Below are positions 1 to 5,767 of a stretch of 5,767 nt of DNA, piece after piece. The notes beneath the pieces are model-generated. The model was not told the DNA's origin and ran no database searches. It saw only the letters and a program-made list of their open reading frames with translations. Each line of letters starts with the position of its first letter. The first letter of the stretch is position 1. The stretch covers positions 1 to 5,767 of the forward strand of contig JAUHWJ010000152.1 of assembly GCA_030424705.1 (NCBI GenBank), written 5' to 3'. Made by a program: the position numbers and the translations under genes. The stretch is from Alphaproteobacteria bacterium (GTDB lineage: Bacteria > Pseudomonadota > Alphaproteobacteria > Rhodobacterales > Rhodobacteraceae).

Positions 1-900
1 GACCGGCTTCCGCTCCGCGGCGAAGGCGGTGAAGCCCACGATGTCGACGAAGAGAACGGCGACGTCCTGCGTGCGGATCTCCTTCAGCGGATCGTCGTTG
101 CGGGAAAGCGCGGCGACGACATTGGGTGAGAAGTAGCGCGCGAGATTGGCCCGCTCCCGCTCCGCCGCTGCCTGCCCGAGGACGAGGCGGCCGTAGCGCC
201 GCATGGTGAAGGCGAGCGTCGCCGCTACGAGGAGGAGGACGACGACCTCCTCGGCGCGGAGAAAGGCCATCGGATCGGTAGGATCGAGAAAGTCGAGCAT
301 CGCGGGGTCATGGCCGAACGCCGCCCGCGCCGCCGCCGAGAGATCGGGCCGTTCCTCCCTCAGAAGAACGACGCCGAGCAGCCCCAGCCCCCAGGCGAGG
401 GCGACGATGACGCCGATCGCCCAGACCGTGCGCCACGTGTAGGCGAGGCAGCCGAGCGCAAGGAACAGGAAGAAATACTTGAACCCCTCGAACCGATAGC
501 GCATCGCCTCCGGCCAGTCGGCCGCGGAGAAAGGGCCGGGGACGACGAAGGCGGCCGTCAGGAGCGCGACGTCGCAGACTATCAGCGCCAGCTCCGCCCG
601 GGAGCGGCCGACGCGCGCGACCCTCCGCTGCGCCCAGCCGATGAGTACGAAGAGGGCGACGACGCCGTGGTAGAAGAGCAGCTCTTCCCGCGGGACCATG
701 AAGACGAGCATCACGGCGATGACGCCCATGACGCCGAGCCGGACGCGGAAGGCTAGGTCCATCCCCTCCCGCTTGTGCCGCTCCAGCGCGGCCAGCGCGA
801 AGGCCTCCGTCGGCGTCTCCGGCTCGGCGCGCGCCGCGCCGATCGCGTCTACGAGACGGCGCAGGGGCCGGATCGGCGCCTCAAGTCTCTCCCGCTTCAT
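1..900 (-). CDS. Membrane-bound class III adenylate/guanylate cyclase, partial (3' end outside window)
   Basis: This gene likely makes cAMP or cGMP from ATP or GTP on the cytosolic face of the inner membrane. The reading frame is open for 300 codons from the ATG at 900 to the left edge. A basic N-terminal segment (residues 1-50) is followed by about six hydrophobic helices near 51-70, 74-91, 103-120, 142-156, 158-180 and 217-234. Positive charges after helices 2 and 6 put both termini in the cytosol. The linker LARYFSPNVVAAL (253-265) and the start of the catalytic domain, VAVLFVDIVGFTAF (280-293), are typical of class III cyclases; D286 in DIVGFT is the expected first metal-binding Asp. Substrate-selecting residues and the second metal Asp lie beyond the edge, so ATP versus GTP cannot be judged. 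The ATG at 900 is preferred because GGAG lies 8 bases upstream; in-frame ATGs at 906 and 942 are alternatives. It starts 66 bases after the adaptor gene, with no terminator between, so it is probably the fourth gene of the operon. Confidence 0.9.
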   Translation of the reverse strand, partial: MKRERLEAPIRPLRRLVDAIGAARAEPETPTEAFALAALERHKREGMDLAFRVRLGVMGVIAVMLVFMVPREELLFYHGVVALFVLIGWAQRRVARVGRSRAELALIVCDVALLTAAFVVPGPFSAADWPEAMRYRFEGFKYFFLFLALGCLAYTWRTVWAIGVIVALAWGLGLLGVVLLREERPDLSAAARAAFGHDPAMLDFLDPTDPMAFLRAEEVVVLLLVAATLAFTMRRYGRLVLGQAAAERERANLARYFSPNVVAALSRNDDPLKEIRTQDVAVLFVDIVGFTAFAAERKPV

Positions 901-908
901 GCGCATCG

Positions 909-912
909 CTCC
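909..912 (-). promoter_or_regulatory. Likely ribosome binding site (GGAG) of the cyclase gene
   Basis: On the minus strand GGAG lies 8 bases before the ATG at 900. It would be only 2 bases from the in-frame ATG at 906, and no comparable purine run precedes the ATG at 942. This spacing is the main reason for choosing 900 as the start. Confidence 0.45.
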
Positions 913-966
913 GCCGTCGCTCGCCTCTCCCGAGTCTGGCATGGCGCGCGGCGCGGGGAAACCGGC

Positions 967-2292
967 TCAGCGCTCCGTCATGGCGTGATTGAGCGAACGC
1001 TCGATGGGCTTCAGCAGATATTCGAGCACGGTCCGACGCGCCGTCTGGATCTCCGCGCTCACGACGAGGCCGGCGCGGACCGGGCGGCGGAAGGCGCCGG
1101 AGCCGATATGATCGTCGTCGAGCGCGACCACGGTGCGGAAATAGGGCTCCTTCTGCTCCGGCGTCACCGAAGTGGGGGAGATGGATTCGATCCGCCCCGT
1201 GAGATCGCCATAGCGACGCGCGTCATAGGTCGTCGGCTTGAGGACGACGGCCTGGCCCGGCGCGACATGGCCGATATCGTCCGGCGAAAGCCGGATGATC
1301 GCGACGAGGCGCTGGTCCGTTGGCAGGATCTCGAACATCGCGCCGCCAGGAGGAACGACCTCGCCCGCGGCGCCGTAGGCGGCGGTCTGGACGATTCCGG
1401 CCTCGGGCGCCCGGACGATCAGCCGGCCCTCCCGCCCCGCTACCTCCTCAAGCAACAGGGAAAGACGCTCCACTTCCTGCAGCGCGACGTAGAGCGCCTT
1501 CAGGTTTTCCTCCCGATAGGCGAGATCGGCCTCGGAGAGCGCGGCCTCGGCCTCGGCCAGCGCCGTCTCCGCGTCGGCGAGCGCAACCTCGGCGCCGATC
1601 AGTTCGGCGCGCACCGTCTCGGTGACGTCGCGCTGCCGCGTCATCTGCACCTCGCTGACGAGGCCCTTGGCGGAGAGCGCCTCCATTCGCGCAACGTTGC
1701 CCTCGTTGAGCTCGACGCGGGACGCTGCGTTGTCCCTCAGCCGCCGCGCGGCGAGAACGCCGGCGCGCCGCGCCTCGATCCGCTCGCCGAGCATCGCCAT
1801 CCGCGCCCGATGGAGCGCGTGCTGCGCGACCGCATAATCCGCGATCGCCGCCCCGGGATCGGCCGAGGCGAGCGTCGCGACCGGAACCTCCCCGGCCAGC
1901 ACGGCGCGAAGCCGCGCCGCCTCCGCCTGCGCCGAATCGAGCTGGCGCACCGTCTCATCCCGCTCCGTGCGGAGGCGAGGCTGCTCCAGCCGGGCGAGCG
2001 GCGCGCCGGCTAGGACCGGCTCTCCCTCGCGGACGAGGATCTCCGCCACCACGCCGCCGTCGAGATGATCGACGCGGAGGAGCTCTCCGGTCGGCGCGAT
2101 CTCCCCCTCGGCCCGCGCGAGCTCGCCGACCTCGGCGACCCCCGCCCAGACGATCGCGCCGCCGATCAGCCCGGCGACGACGAGGATGGTCAGGCGCGCG
2201 GCCTGCGGCGCCGCCGAGCGCTCGCGCGCCAGCTTTTCCGCCAGAACTCCCCTCGCTGCTTTCCTTCCGAACAAGGCTTGCTCACTTTCCAT
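967..2292 (-). CDS. HlyD-family type I secretion periplasmic adaptor (membrane fusion protein)
   Basis: This 441-residue protein, a normal length for the family, should bridge the inner-membrane ABC exporter to a TolC-family outer-membrane channel. A cytosolic N-terminus (1-33) leads into one membrane helix (about 34-54), leaving the rest periplasmic. The first lipoyl-like half is at about 72-103 (VDHLDGGVVAEILVREGEPV), and the second at about 290-326 (LIVRAPEAGIVQ, then GEVVPPGGAMFEILP). Between them lies a long Ala/Glu/Arg-rich coiled-coil hairpin (about 107-288). At its turn, R202, L206 and S213 fit the R-x3-L-x6-S tip motif known from TolC-docking adaptors. A beta-barrel and membrane-proximal region follows, ending in RTVLEYLLKPI (420-430), which is typical of type I secretion adaptors. 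The ATG at 2292 lies inside the end of the upstream ABC gene (11-base overlap). No good Shine-Dalgarno sequence precedes it, so translation is probably coupled. Nothing looks degenerate, in contrast to its ABC partners. Confidence 0.95.
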   Translation of the reverse strand: MESEQALFGRKAARGVLAEKLARERSAAPQAARLTILVVAGLIGGAIVWAGVAEVGELARAEGEIAPTGELLRVDHLDGGVVAEILVREGEPVLAGAPLARLEQPRLRTERDETVRQLDSAQAEAARLRAVLAGEVPVATLASADPGAAIADYAVAQHALHRARMAMLGERIEARRAGVLAARRLRDNAASRVELNEGNVARMEALSAKGLVSEVQMTRQRDVTETVRAELIGAEVALADAETALAEAEAALSEADLAYREENLKALYVALQEVERLSLLLEEVAGREGRLIVRAPEAGIVQTAAYGAAGEVVPPGGAMFEILPTDQRLVAIIRLSPDDIGHVAPGQAVVLKPTTYDARRYGDLTGRIESISPTSVTPEQKEPYFRTVVALDDDHIGSGAFRRPVRAGLVVSAEIQTARRTVLEYLLKPIERSLNHAMTER

Positions 2293-4402
2293 TAAGGTGG
2301 GCCTGCAGGGCGGCGACCTTGCGCCGCGCCGTCGCGCCCTTTTCGTTCACGGCCACGCGCCCGCGATCGAGCATCACGAGCCGATCCGCGAGCTCGAAAT
2401 GCGAGGGCCGGTTGGTGACCATCAGCACCGTGCGCTCGCCCTTCAGGCTCGCGACGACGTCGAGGAAGGCCTGCTCGCGCGCATTGTCGAGCCCGATGCA
2501 TGGCTCGCCGAAAATGTAGATGTTCGCCGGCCGCAACAGGCAGCGCGCCAGCGACAGGCCCTTGACCATCGCCGGCGAGAGCCGCTTCAGCAGCGCCTCG
2601 GTCAGCCGCGTGTCGAGCCCCTCCGGCAGCCGCCGCACTTCCGCCGCGAGGCGCAGCCGCTCGAGCCAGAGCCAGATCTCCTCGTCGGTGACTGTCGGAT
2701 GCGCCATCTGCAGGTTCTGGCGCACGGTGCCGTGCAGGAATTCCGGCGTCTGCAGGTCGTAGCTTATGGCGTTGCGCAGCTCGTCCGCCGCGATCTGGCG
2801 ATAGTCGATCCCGTCGAGCTGGATGCTTCCGGCCGTCGGCACATAGAGCTTCACGATCAGGTTCAGGAGCGTGGACTTGCCGGAGCCGCCATGGCCGCAG
2901 ATCATCACCAGTTCGCCCGGCTCCGCCGAGAAGGAGACGCCGGAGAGAACGGGGTCGAGCGCGGAATCGAACCGGTGCGTGACGTTGACCGCCGCGATCC
3001 GCCCGGTGAAGGCCTTCATCCGGCTCGTCGCCACGCCGCGGGTGAATTCCTCAGGCAGGGCGAGCACACGGTCGGCCTGCCGCCGGCTCCGCGAGAAGGT
3101 CTCGATCTGGCCGGACGCCGCATAGAGCGCCTGGATCGGCGCCAGATAGCGCCAGACCAGCGCCATCACTGCGATCAGTCCGCCGAAGGTGAGGTCGCCC
3201 GAGAGCGCCTGCGCCGCGCCAAGCCCCACGACGCCGACGCCGGCGGCCATCATGAGGCTCTGCCCGATCGTCTGCGCGATCACCGCGCGGATCTTCGCGC
3301 GCCGCGCGTCGGACGCGGCGACGGCGGCCAGCCGGTCCGCCCGCCGCGCCCAGACAGGCCCGGCGCCCAGCCGCTGGATCGCGAGCTGCTTGACCGCGAT
3401 CTCGAACAGCAACTTCTGATGCGCCGCACGGCTCTTCGCCGCCGCCTCGTTGAGCCGCCGCCGCCCGGGCGCCACGACCAGTGCGGCGATCAGGTAGAGG
3501 CAGGTCACACCGGCCAGCATGAAGCCGATCACCGGAGAGAGAGCGAAGATTGCGACGAAGAAGAGGAGGGTGAACGGCAGGTCCAGCGCCGCCGCGAAGA
3601 GCGGGCCGGTGAAGACGTCGCGGAGCGATTCGAACTGCTTGAGCCGGGACAGCTGCTCGTGAACACCGGACTTCTCCACCTGGGCGAGCGGCATGGCCAT
3701 GAGTTTGCGGAAGAGCGCGAGGCCGAGCCCCCGCTCCACCCTCACGCCCAGATCGGCGAGCGCCCGCGCCCGGATGACGCGCAGCGCCACATCGGCGGCG
3801 AGCACCATCGCCATCGCCCCGGTGAGCGAGATCAGGAAGTCCGTCGCGCCGACGGGGATCGCCCGGTCATAGATCACCATCACGAGGACGGGCGTGGCGA
3901 AGGCCATCAGGTTGGTGAAGAACGAGGCGAGCAGGAGGCTCGCCAGCACCCCGCGCGAACCGCGAAGGAGGTCGATCAGCGCCGTCACCCGCGTCGGCCT
4001 GCCCTCGTTCGCCGGCAGGATGCGGACGACATGGCCCGCCCCTTCCGGCGCGCGCCGCCAGGCGGGCTCCGCCTCGCCCGGCTCGAGGATCAGCGCTTCG
4101 CCCGGGCGCGCATCGAACGCCGCGCGCGCCGCGCCGCGCGCATCGATGAGAAGGCAGGGGCAATCGTCCGCCGTCAGCCGCTCGAGCCGCGCGGGGAGCA
4201 CGGCGTGCGGCACGCCGAGATTCTCGAGCGTCGAGACAAGCTCCGCTGCGTCGAGCGCCGGCGCCAGGTGCGGCAGCGCGGTCAGCAGCCCGCGCTCGTC
4301 GCCGCCCCATCCGGCCTGCCGCACGATCGCGCGCAAAAGGCCTATCGCGTCCTCGCGCAGCGTCGCGCCCTCGGGCGCGGGGATCGCGGCCGGGGCGTTC
4401 AT
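2282..4402 (-). CDS. Type I secretion-like ABC exporter half (TMD-NBD) with degenerate ATPase motifs
   Basis: This 706-residue inner-membrane half-transporter should pair with the upstream ABC protein and the HlyD adaptor. Residues 1-148 form a cytosolic N-terminal region placed like the C39-like domain of type I secretion ATPases, with no evident protease Cys/His pair. Six membrane helices follow at about 152-178, 187-210, 264-287, 288-311, 376-399 and 403-425; VMVIYDRAIPVGATD (174-188) is typical of the family. The nucleotide-binding domain (about 468-690) has an intact Walker A GHGGSGKST (503-511), Q-loop Gln Q551, catalytic-position E633 and D-loop D639. The signature is LSPAM (608-612) instead of LSGGQ, the Walker B Asp is G632 (IYIFGEP), and the H-loop His is N664 (VTNRP). 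ATP binding is plausible but normal hydrolysis is doubtful. The start at 4402 is chosen for AGGAGG 4 bases upstream and the ATGA overlap with the preceding gene; an in-frame ATG at 4633 would add 77 residues overlapping that gene. The exported substrate is unknown. Confidence 0.9.
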   Translation of the reverse strand: MNAPAAIPAPEGATLREDAIGLLRAIVRQAGWGGDERGLLTALPHLAPALDAAELVSTLENLGVPHAVLPARLERLTADDCPCLLIDARGAARAAFDARPGEALILEPGEAEPAWRRAPEGAGHVVRILPANEGRPTRVTALIDLLRGSRGVLASLLLASFFTNLMAFATPVLVMVIYDRAIPVGATDFLISLTGAMAMVLAADVALRVIRARALADLGVRVERGLGLALFRKLMAMPLAQVEKSGVHEQLSRLKQFESLRDVFTGPLFAAALDLPFTLLFFVAIFALSPVIGFMLAGVTCLYLIAALVVAPGRRRLNEAAAKSRAAHQKLLFEIAVKQLAIQRLGAGPVWARRADRLAAVAASDARRAKIRAVIAQTIGQSLMMAAGVGVVGLGAAQALSGDLTFGGLIAVMALVWRYLAPIQALYAASGQIETFSRSRRQADRVLALPEEFTRGVATSRMKAFTGRIAAVNVTHRFDSALDPVLSGVSFSAEPGELVMICGHGGSGKSTLLNLIVKLYVPTAGSIQLDGIDYRQIAADELRNAISYDLQTPEFLHGTVRQNLQMAHPTVTDEEIWLWLERLRLAAEVRRLPEGLDTRLTEALLKRLSPAMVKGLSLARCLLRPANIYIFGEPCIGLDNAREQAFLDVVASLKGERTVLMVTNRPSHFELADRLVMLDRGRVAVNEKGATARRKVAALQAHLNGK

Positions 4403-5767
4403 CCCGCCTCCTGCAGTCTGGACGGGGAGCCGCCAGCCCGCCCGCGGCGCAGGGGCCGGGCAGCCGACCGGCCGGGCTTGACCATTTCGGAAAGGCTGAG
4501 GCGGTAGGGCGGCGGAGCGCCATTGCCGGGCGCCGTCATCTCCTTCCAGCTGAGGCGATAGACCTCCTTGGCCTCCTCCGCGCGCCGGGCCGGCGAGACG
4601 AGACGCACGAGGTTCGGGCTGAGCGCCATCCATCCAGGCCGCCGCGTGACGAGGATCAGCGTGGTCTTGCCTTCAAGTGCGGCGAGCGCCTCCAGCGCGC
4701 GCTCGTCCGAGGGCCGGTCCATCGCGGTGTTCGCCTCGTTGAAGAGGAGGATCCGGGGCTTCAGCGCGAGCGCCCGCGCCAGCGCCACGCGCTGGAGGAA
4801 GGAATATGAGGCCGCGCCGCCCGAGCGCCCGAGAACAGTCTCGTATCCCTGCGGCAGGCGCCGGATCTCCTCGTCGAGGCCGAGCGCGCGGGCGGCCTCC
4901 ATCGCTTCCTCCACGTCTTCGGCCCGCTCGGTCAATGCGATGTTGTCGAGGATCGAACCCTGAAAGACGACCGGCCGCTGGTCCAGATAGGCGATCCCGC
5001 CGCGCCCGCGCCTCAGCGCCTGGTCCGCCGCCGGCGACCCGTCGATCCGGACCTCGCCCGCGCTCGGCCGCTCCTCGGACAGGATGAGGCGCAGCAGCGT
5101 CGTCTTGCCCGCGCCGTCGTCGCCGGTGACGATGAGCCGCCCGCCGGCCGGAACGCGGAAGGAGAGGTCTTCGAAAAGCGCGCCGTCCGCACCGGCGCGC
5201 CGCACCGTCAGGCCACGCGCCTCGACCTCGCCGCGGAGCGCCGGAGGGCTCACCGCAGGGCCCTCGCGCCTTGGCAGCGCCGCGAGCGCGGCGACCTTCC
5301 GCCGCGCGGCGGCGACGCCTTCGGCATGCGACCAGACCCCGATCAGCTTCAGCATCGGCTGGACAGCCCGGCCGTTGAGCAGGGTGCACGCCGCGAGCTC
5401 CGCGACCCCGATATCGCCGTGGATGACGAGATAGGCGCCGAACAGCGCCATCGCCGCCGTCGCCGCCTGGGCGAAGACCGAACCGAAGGACTGGCTGAGG
5501 CTGGCGAGCAGCACGAGCCGCCGGCTGGCCGAGGCGGAGCCCTCCTGCAGCACCTCGTAGCGGCGCAGGAGCGGCGCCTCCATCCGGTGGGCCTTGATCG
5601 TCGCCATCCGCTCGAGAAACTCGTTGAGGAAGGCGAATCGCCGCGCATCGACCGAGCGCCGCTCGTCGAACAGGCGGAACTGGACCTTCCGGAACGCGAG
5701 GCTGACGCAGATCATGAGCGCGGCGGCGACGATCGGAACCGCCACGAGCCAGCCGCCGATATGCCAG
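4399..5767 (-). CDS. Type I secretion-like ABC exporter half, partial (5' end outside window), with degenerate ATPase motifs
   Basis: The frame is open through the right edge, leaving 455 codons of the C-terminal part. The GTG at 5745 lies inside a membrane helix and is not the start. The first visible helix (about 5766-5690) matches helix 4 of an ABC exporter. It is followed by the cytosolic loop with NEFLERMATIKAHRMEAPLL, two more hydrophobic segments, and LNGRAVQPMLKLIGVW, which resembles the helix-6 region of HlyB-type proteins. Helices 1-3 and any N-terminal domain are missing from view. In the nucleotide-binding domain, Walker A GDDGAGKTT (5124-5098), the Q-loop (YLDQRPVVFQGSI), the catalytic-position Glu (4737-4735) and the D-loop Asp (TAMD) are present. 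The signature reads ASYSF (4812-4798) instead of LSGGQ, Walker B is ILLFNEA with Asn for Asp (4740-4738), and the H-loop is VTRRP with Arg for His (4644-4642). A roughly 65-residue Arg/Pro-rich tail with a repeated motif follows the domain. It probably forms a heterodimer with the next gene's product. Confidence 0.88.
   Translation of the reverse strand, partial: WHIGGWLVAVPIVAAALMICVSLAFRKVQFRLFDERRSVDARRFAFLNEFLERMATIKAHRMEAPLLRRYEVLQEGSASASRRLVLLASLSQSFGSVFAQAATAAMALFGAYLVIHGDIGVAELAACTLLNGRAVQPMLKLIGVWSHAEGVAAARRKVAALAALPRREGPAVSPPALRGEVEARGLTVRRAGADGALFEDLSFRVPAGGRLIVTGDDGAGKTTLLRLILSEERPSAGEVRIDGSPAADQALRRGRGGIAYLDQRPVVFQGSILDNIALTERAEDVEEAMEAARALGLDEEIRRLPQGYETVLGRSGGAASYSFLQRVALARALALKPRILLFNEANTAMDRPSDERALEALAALEGKTTLILVTRRPGWMALSPNLVRLVSPARRAEEAKEVYRLSWKEMTAPGNGAPPPYRLSLSEMVKPGRSAARPLRRGRAGGSPSRLQEAG
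4407..4412 (-). promoter_or_regulatory. Ribosome binding site (AGGAGG) of the second ABC gene
   Basis: A perfect AGGAGG on the minus strand sits 4 bases before the ATG at 4402. It lies within the last codons of the upstream ABC gene, whose TGA overlaps the ATG as ATGA. It settles the start of the second ABC gene and suggests translational coupling. Confidence 0.75.
4471..4560 (-). repeat. Two-copy coding repeat YRLSxxEMxxPG in the C-terminal tail of the first ABC protein
   Basis: Two 12-residue units, YRLSWKEMTAPG (4560-4525) and YRLSLSEMVKPG (4506-4471), are separated by six residues rich in Gly, Ala and Pro. Eight of 12 positions are identical. At DNA level TATCGCCTCAGC and TACCGCCTCAGC are nearly identical, and both units end in GCCCGGC. 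The repeat lies in a cytosolic tail after the nucleotide-binding domain, where ABC exporters usually end. It may be a short binding motif present in two copies; no partner can be named from the sequence. Confidence 0.7.

Noticed and set aside
310..756. A plus-strand open frame opposite the cyclase
   Set aside because: The minus strand here encodes six hydrophobic helices and a class III cyclase start; the plus frame is a charged shadow.
907..942. Longer cyclase start at the in-frame ATG at 942
   Set aside because: No Shine-Dalgarno sequence precedes it and the added residues show no family motif. It cannot be fully excluded, because it would leave only 24 bases after the adaptor stop.
943..956. 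GC-rich alternating stretch between the adaptor and the cyclase as a terminator
   Set aside because: It has no clean stem-loop and no T-run on the minus strand, so it is more likely compositional; the genes probably share a transcript.
775..2013. A 412-codon open frame on the plus strand opposite the adaptor gene
   Set aside because: It is low-complexity Arg-rich translation with no recognisable domain, fully opposite a clear HlyD-family gene.
2186..4507. A 773-codon open frame on the plus strand opposite the second ABC gene
   Set aside because: Its translation is Arg/His/Asp/Gln-rich with no family motifs or membrane helices. It mirrors the well-supported minus-strand ABC gene, and such antisense frames are expected in GC-rich DNA.
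4403..4633. Upstream extension of the second ABC gene to an ATG at 4633
   Set aside because: It would overlap the first ABC gene by over 200 bases and add a Gly/Pro/Arg-rich stretch with no family resemblance; the ATG at 4402 has AGGAGG and an ATGA junction.
2282..5767. Calling the two ABC genes pseudogenes because of lost motifs
   Set aside because: There are no frameshifts or internal stops. Walker A, Q-loop, catalytic Glu and D-loop are kept in both, and the gene junctions and a good ribosome binding site are intact.

Overview
The window is GC-rich, with strong G/C bias at third codon positions, and is almost completely coding on the minus strand. Base composition and the protein families (type I secretion-style ABC exporter halves, a HlyD-type adaptor, a membrane-anchored class III nucleotide cyclase of the 'LARYFSPNVV' type) point to a Gram-negative proteobacterium, most likely an alphaproteobacterium. 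That assignment is an inference from composition and gene types, not from a marker gene.

Layout, in transcription order (right to left): (1) an ABC exporter half, cut by the right edge of the window, 5767-4399; (2) a complete second ABC exporter half, 4402-2282, overlapping the first by four bases (ATGA); (3) a complete HlyD-family periplasmic adaptor, 2292-967, overlapping the second by 11 bases; (4) after 66 bases, a six-helix membrane protein whose class III adenylate/guanylate cyclase domain is cut by the left edge of the window, 900-1. No terminator or promoter is visible between the genes, so all four probably form one transcription unit whose promoter lies to the right of the window.

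In standard type I secretion the ABC half-transporters form the inner-membrane pump and the HlyD protein bridges it to a TolC-family outer-membrane channel. The adaptor here looks fully functional and keeps a tip motif of the kind used for TolC docking. The two ABC proteins are unusual. Both keep Walker A, the Q-loop Gln, the catalytic Glu and the D-loop Asp. Both have lost the ABC signature (ASYSF and LSPAM instead of LSGGQ), the Walker B Asp (Asn and Gly) and the H-loop His (Arg and Asn). Because the same three elements are lost in both partners and the reading frames are intact, this looks like a maintained specialised pair rather than decay. A composite site made from these two subunits could not be canonical. 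The operon-linked cyclase and a short repeated motif in the cytosolic tail of the first ABC protein raise the possibility of an export or sensing complex tied to cyclic-nucleotide signalling; that link is a hypothesis. No secreted substrate or outer-membrane channel gene is in the window.
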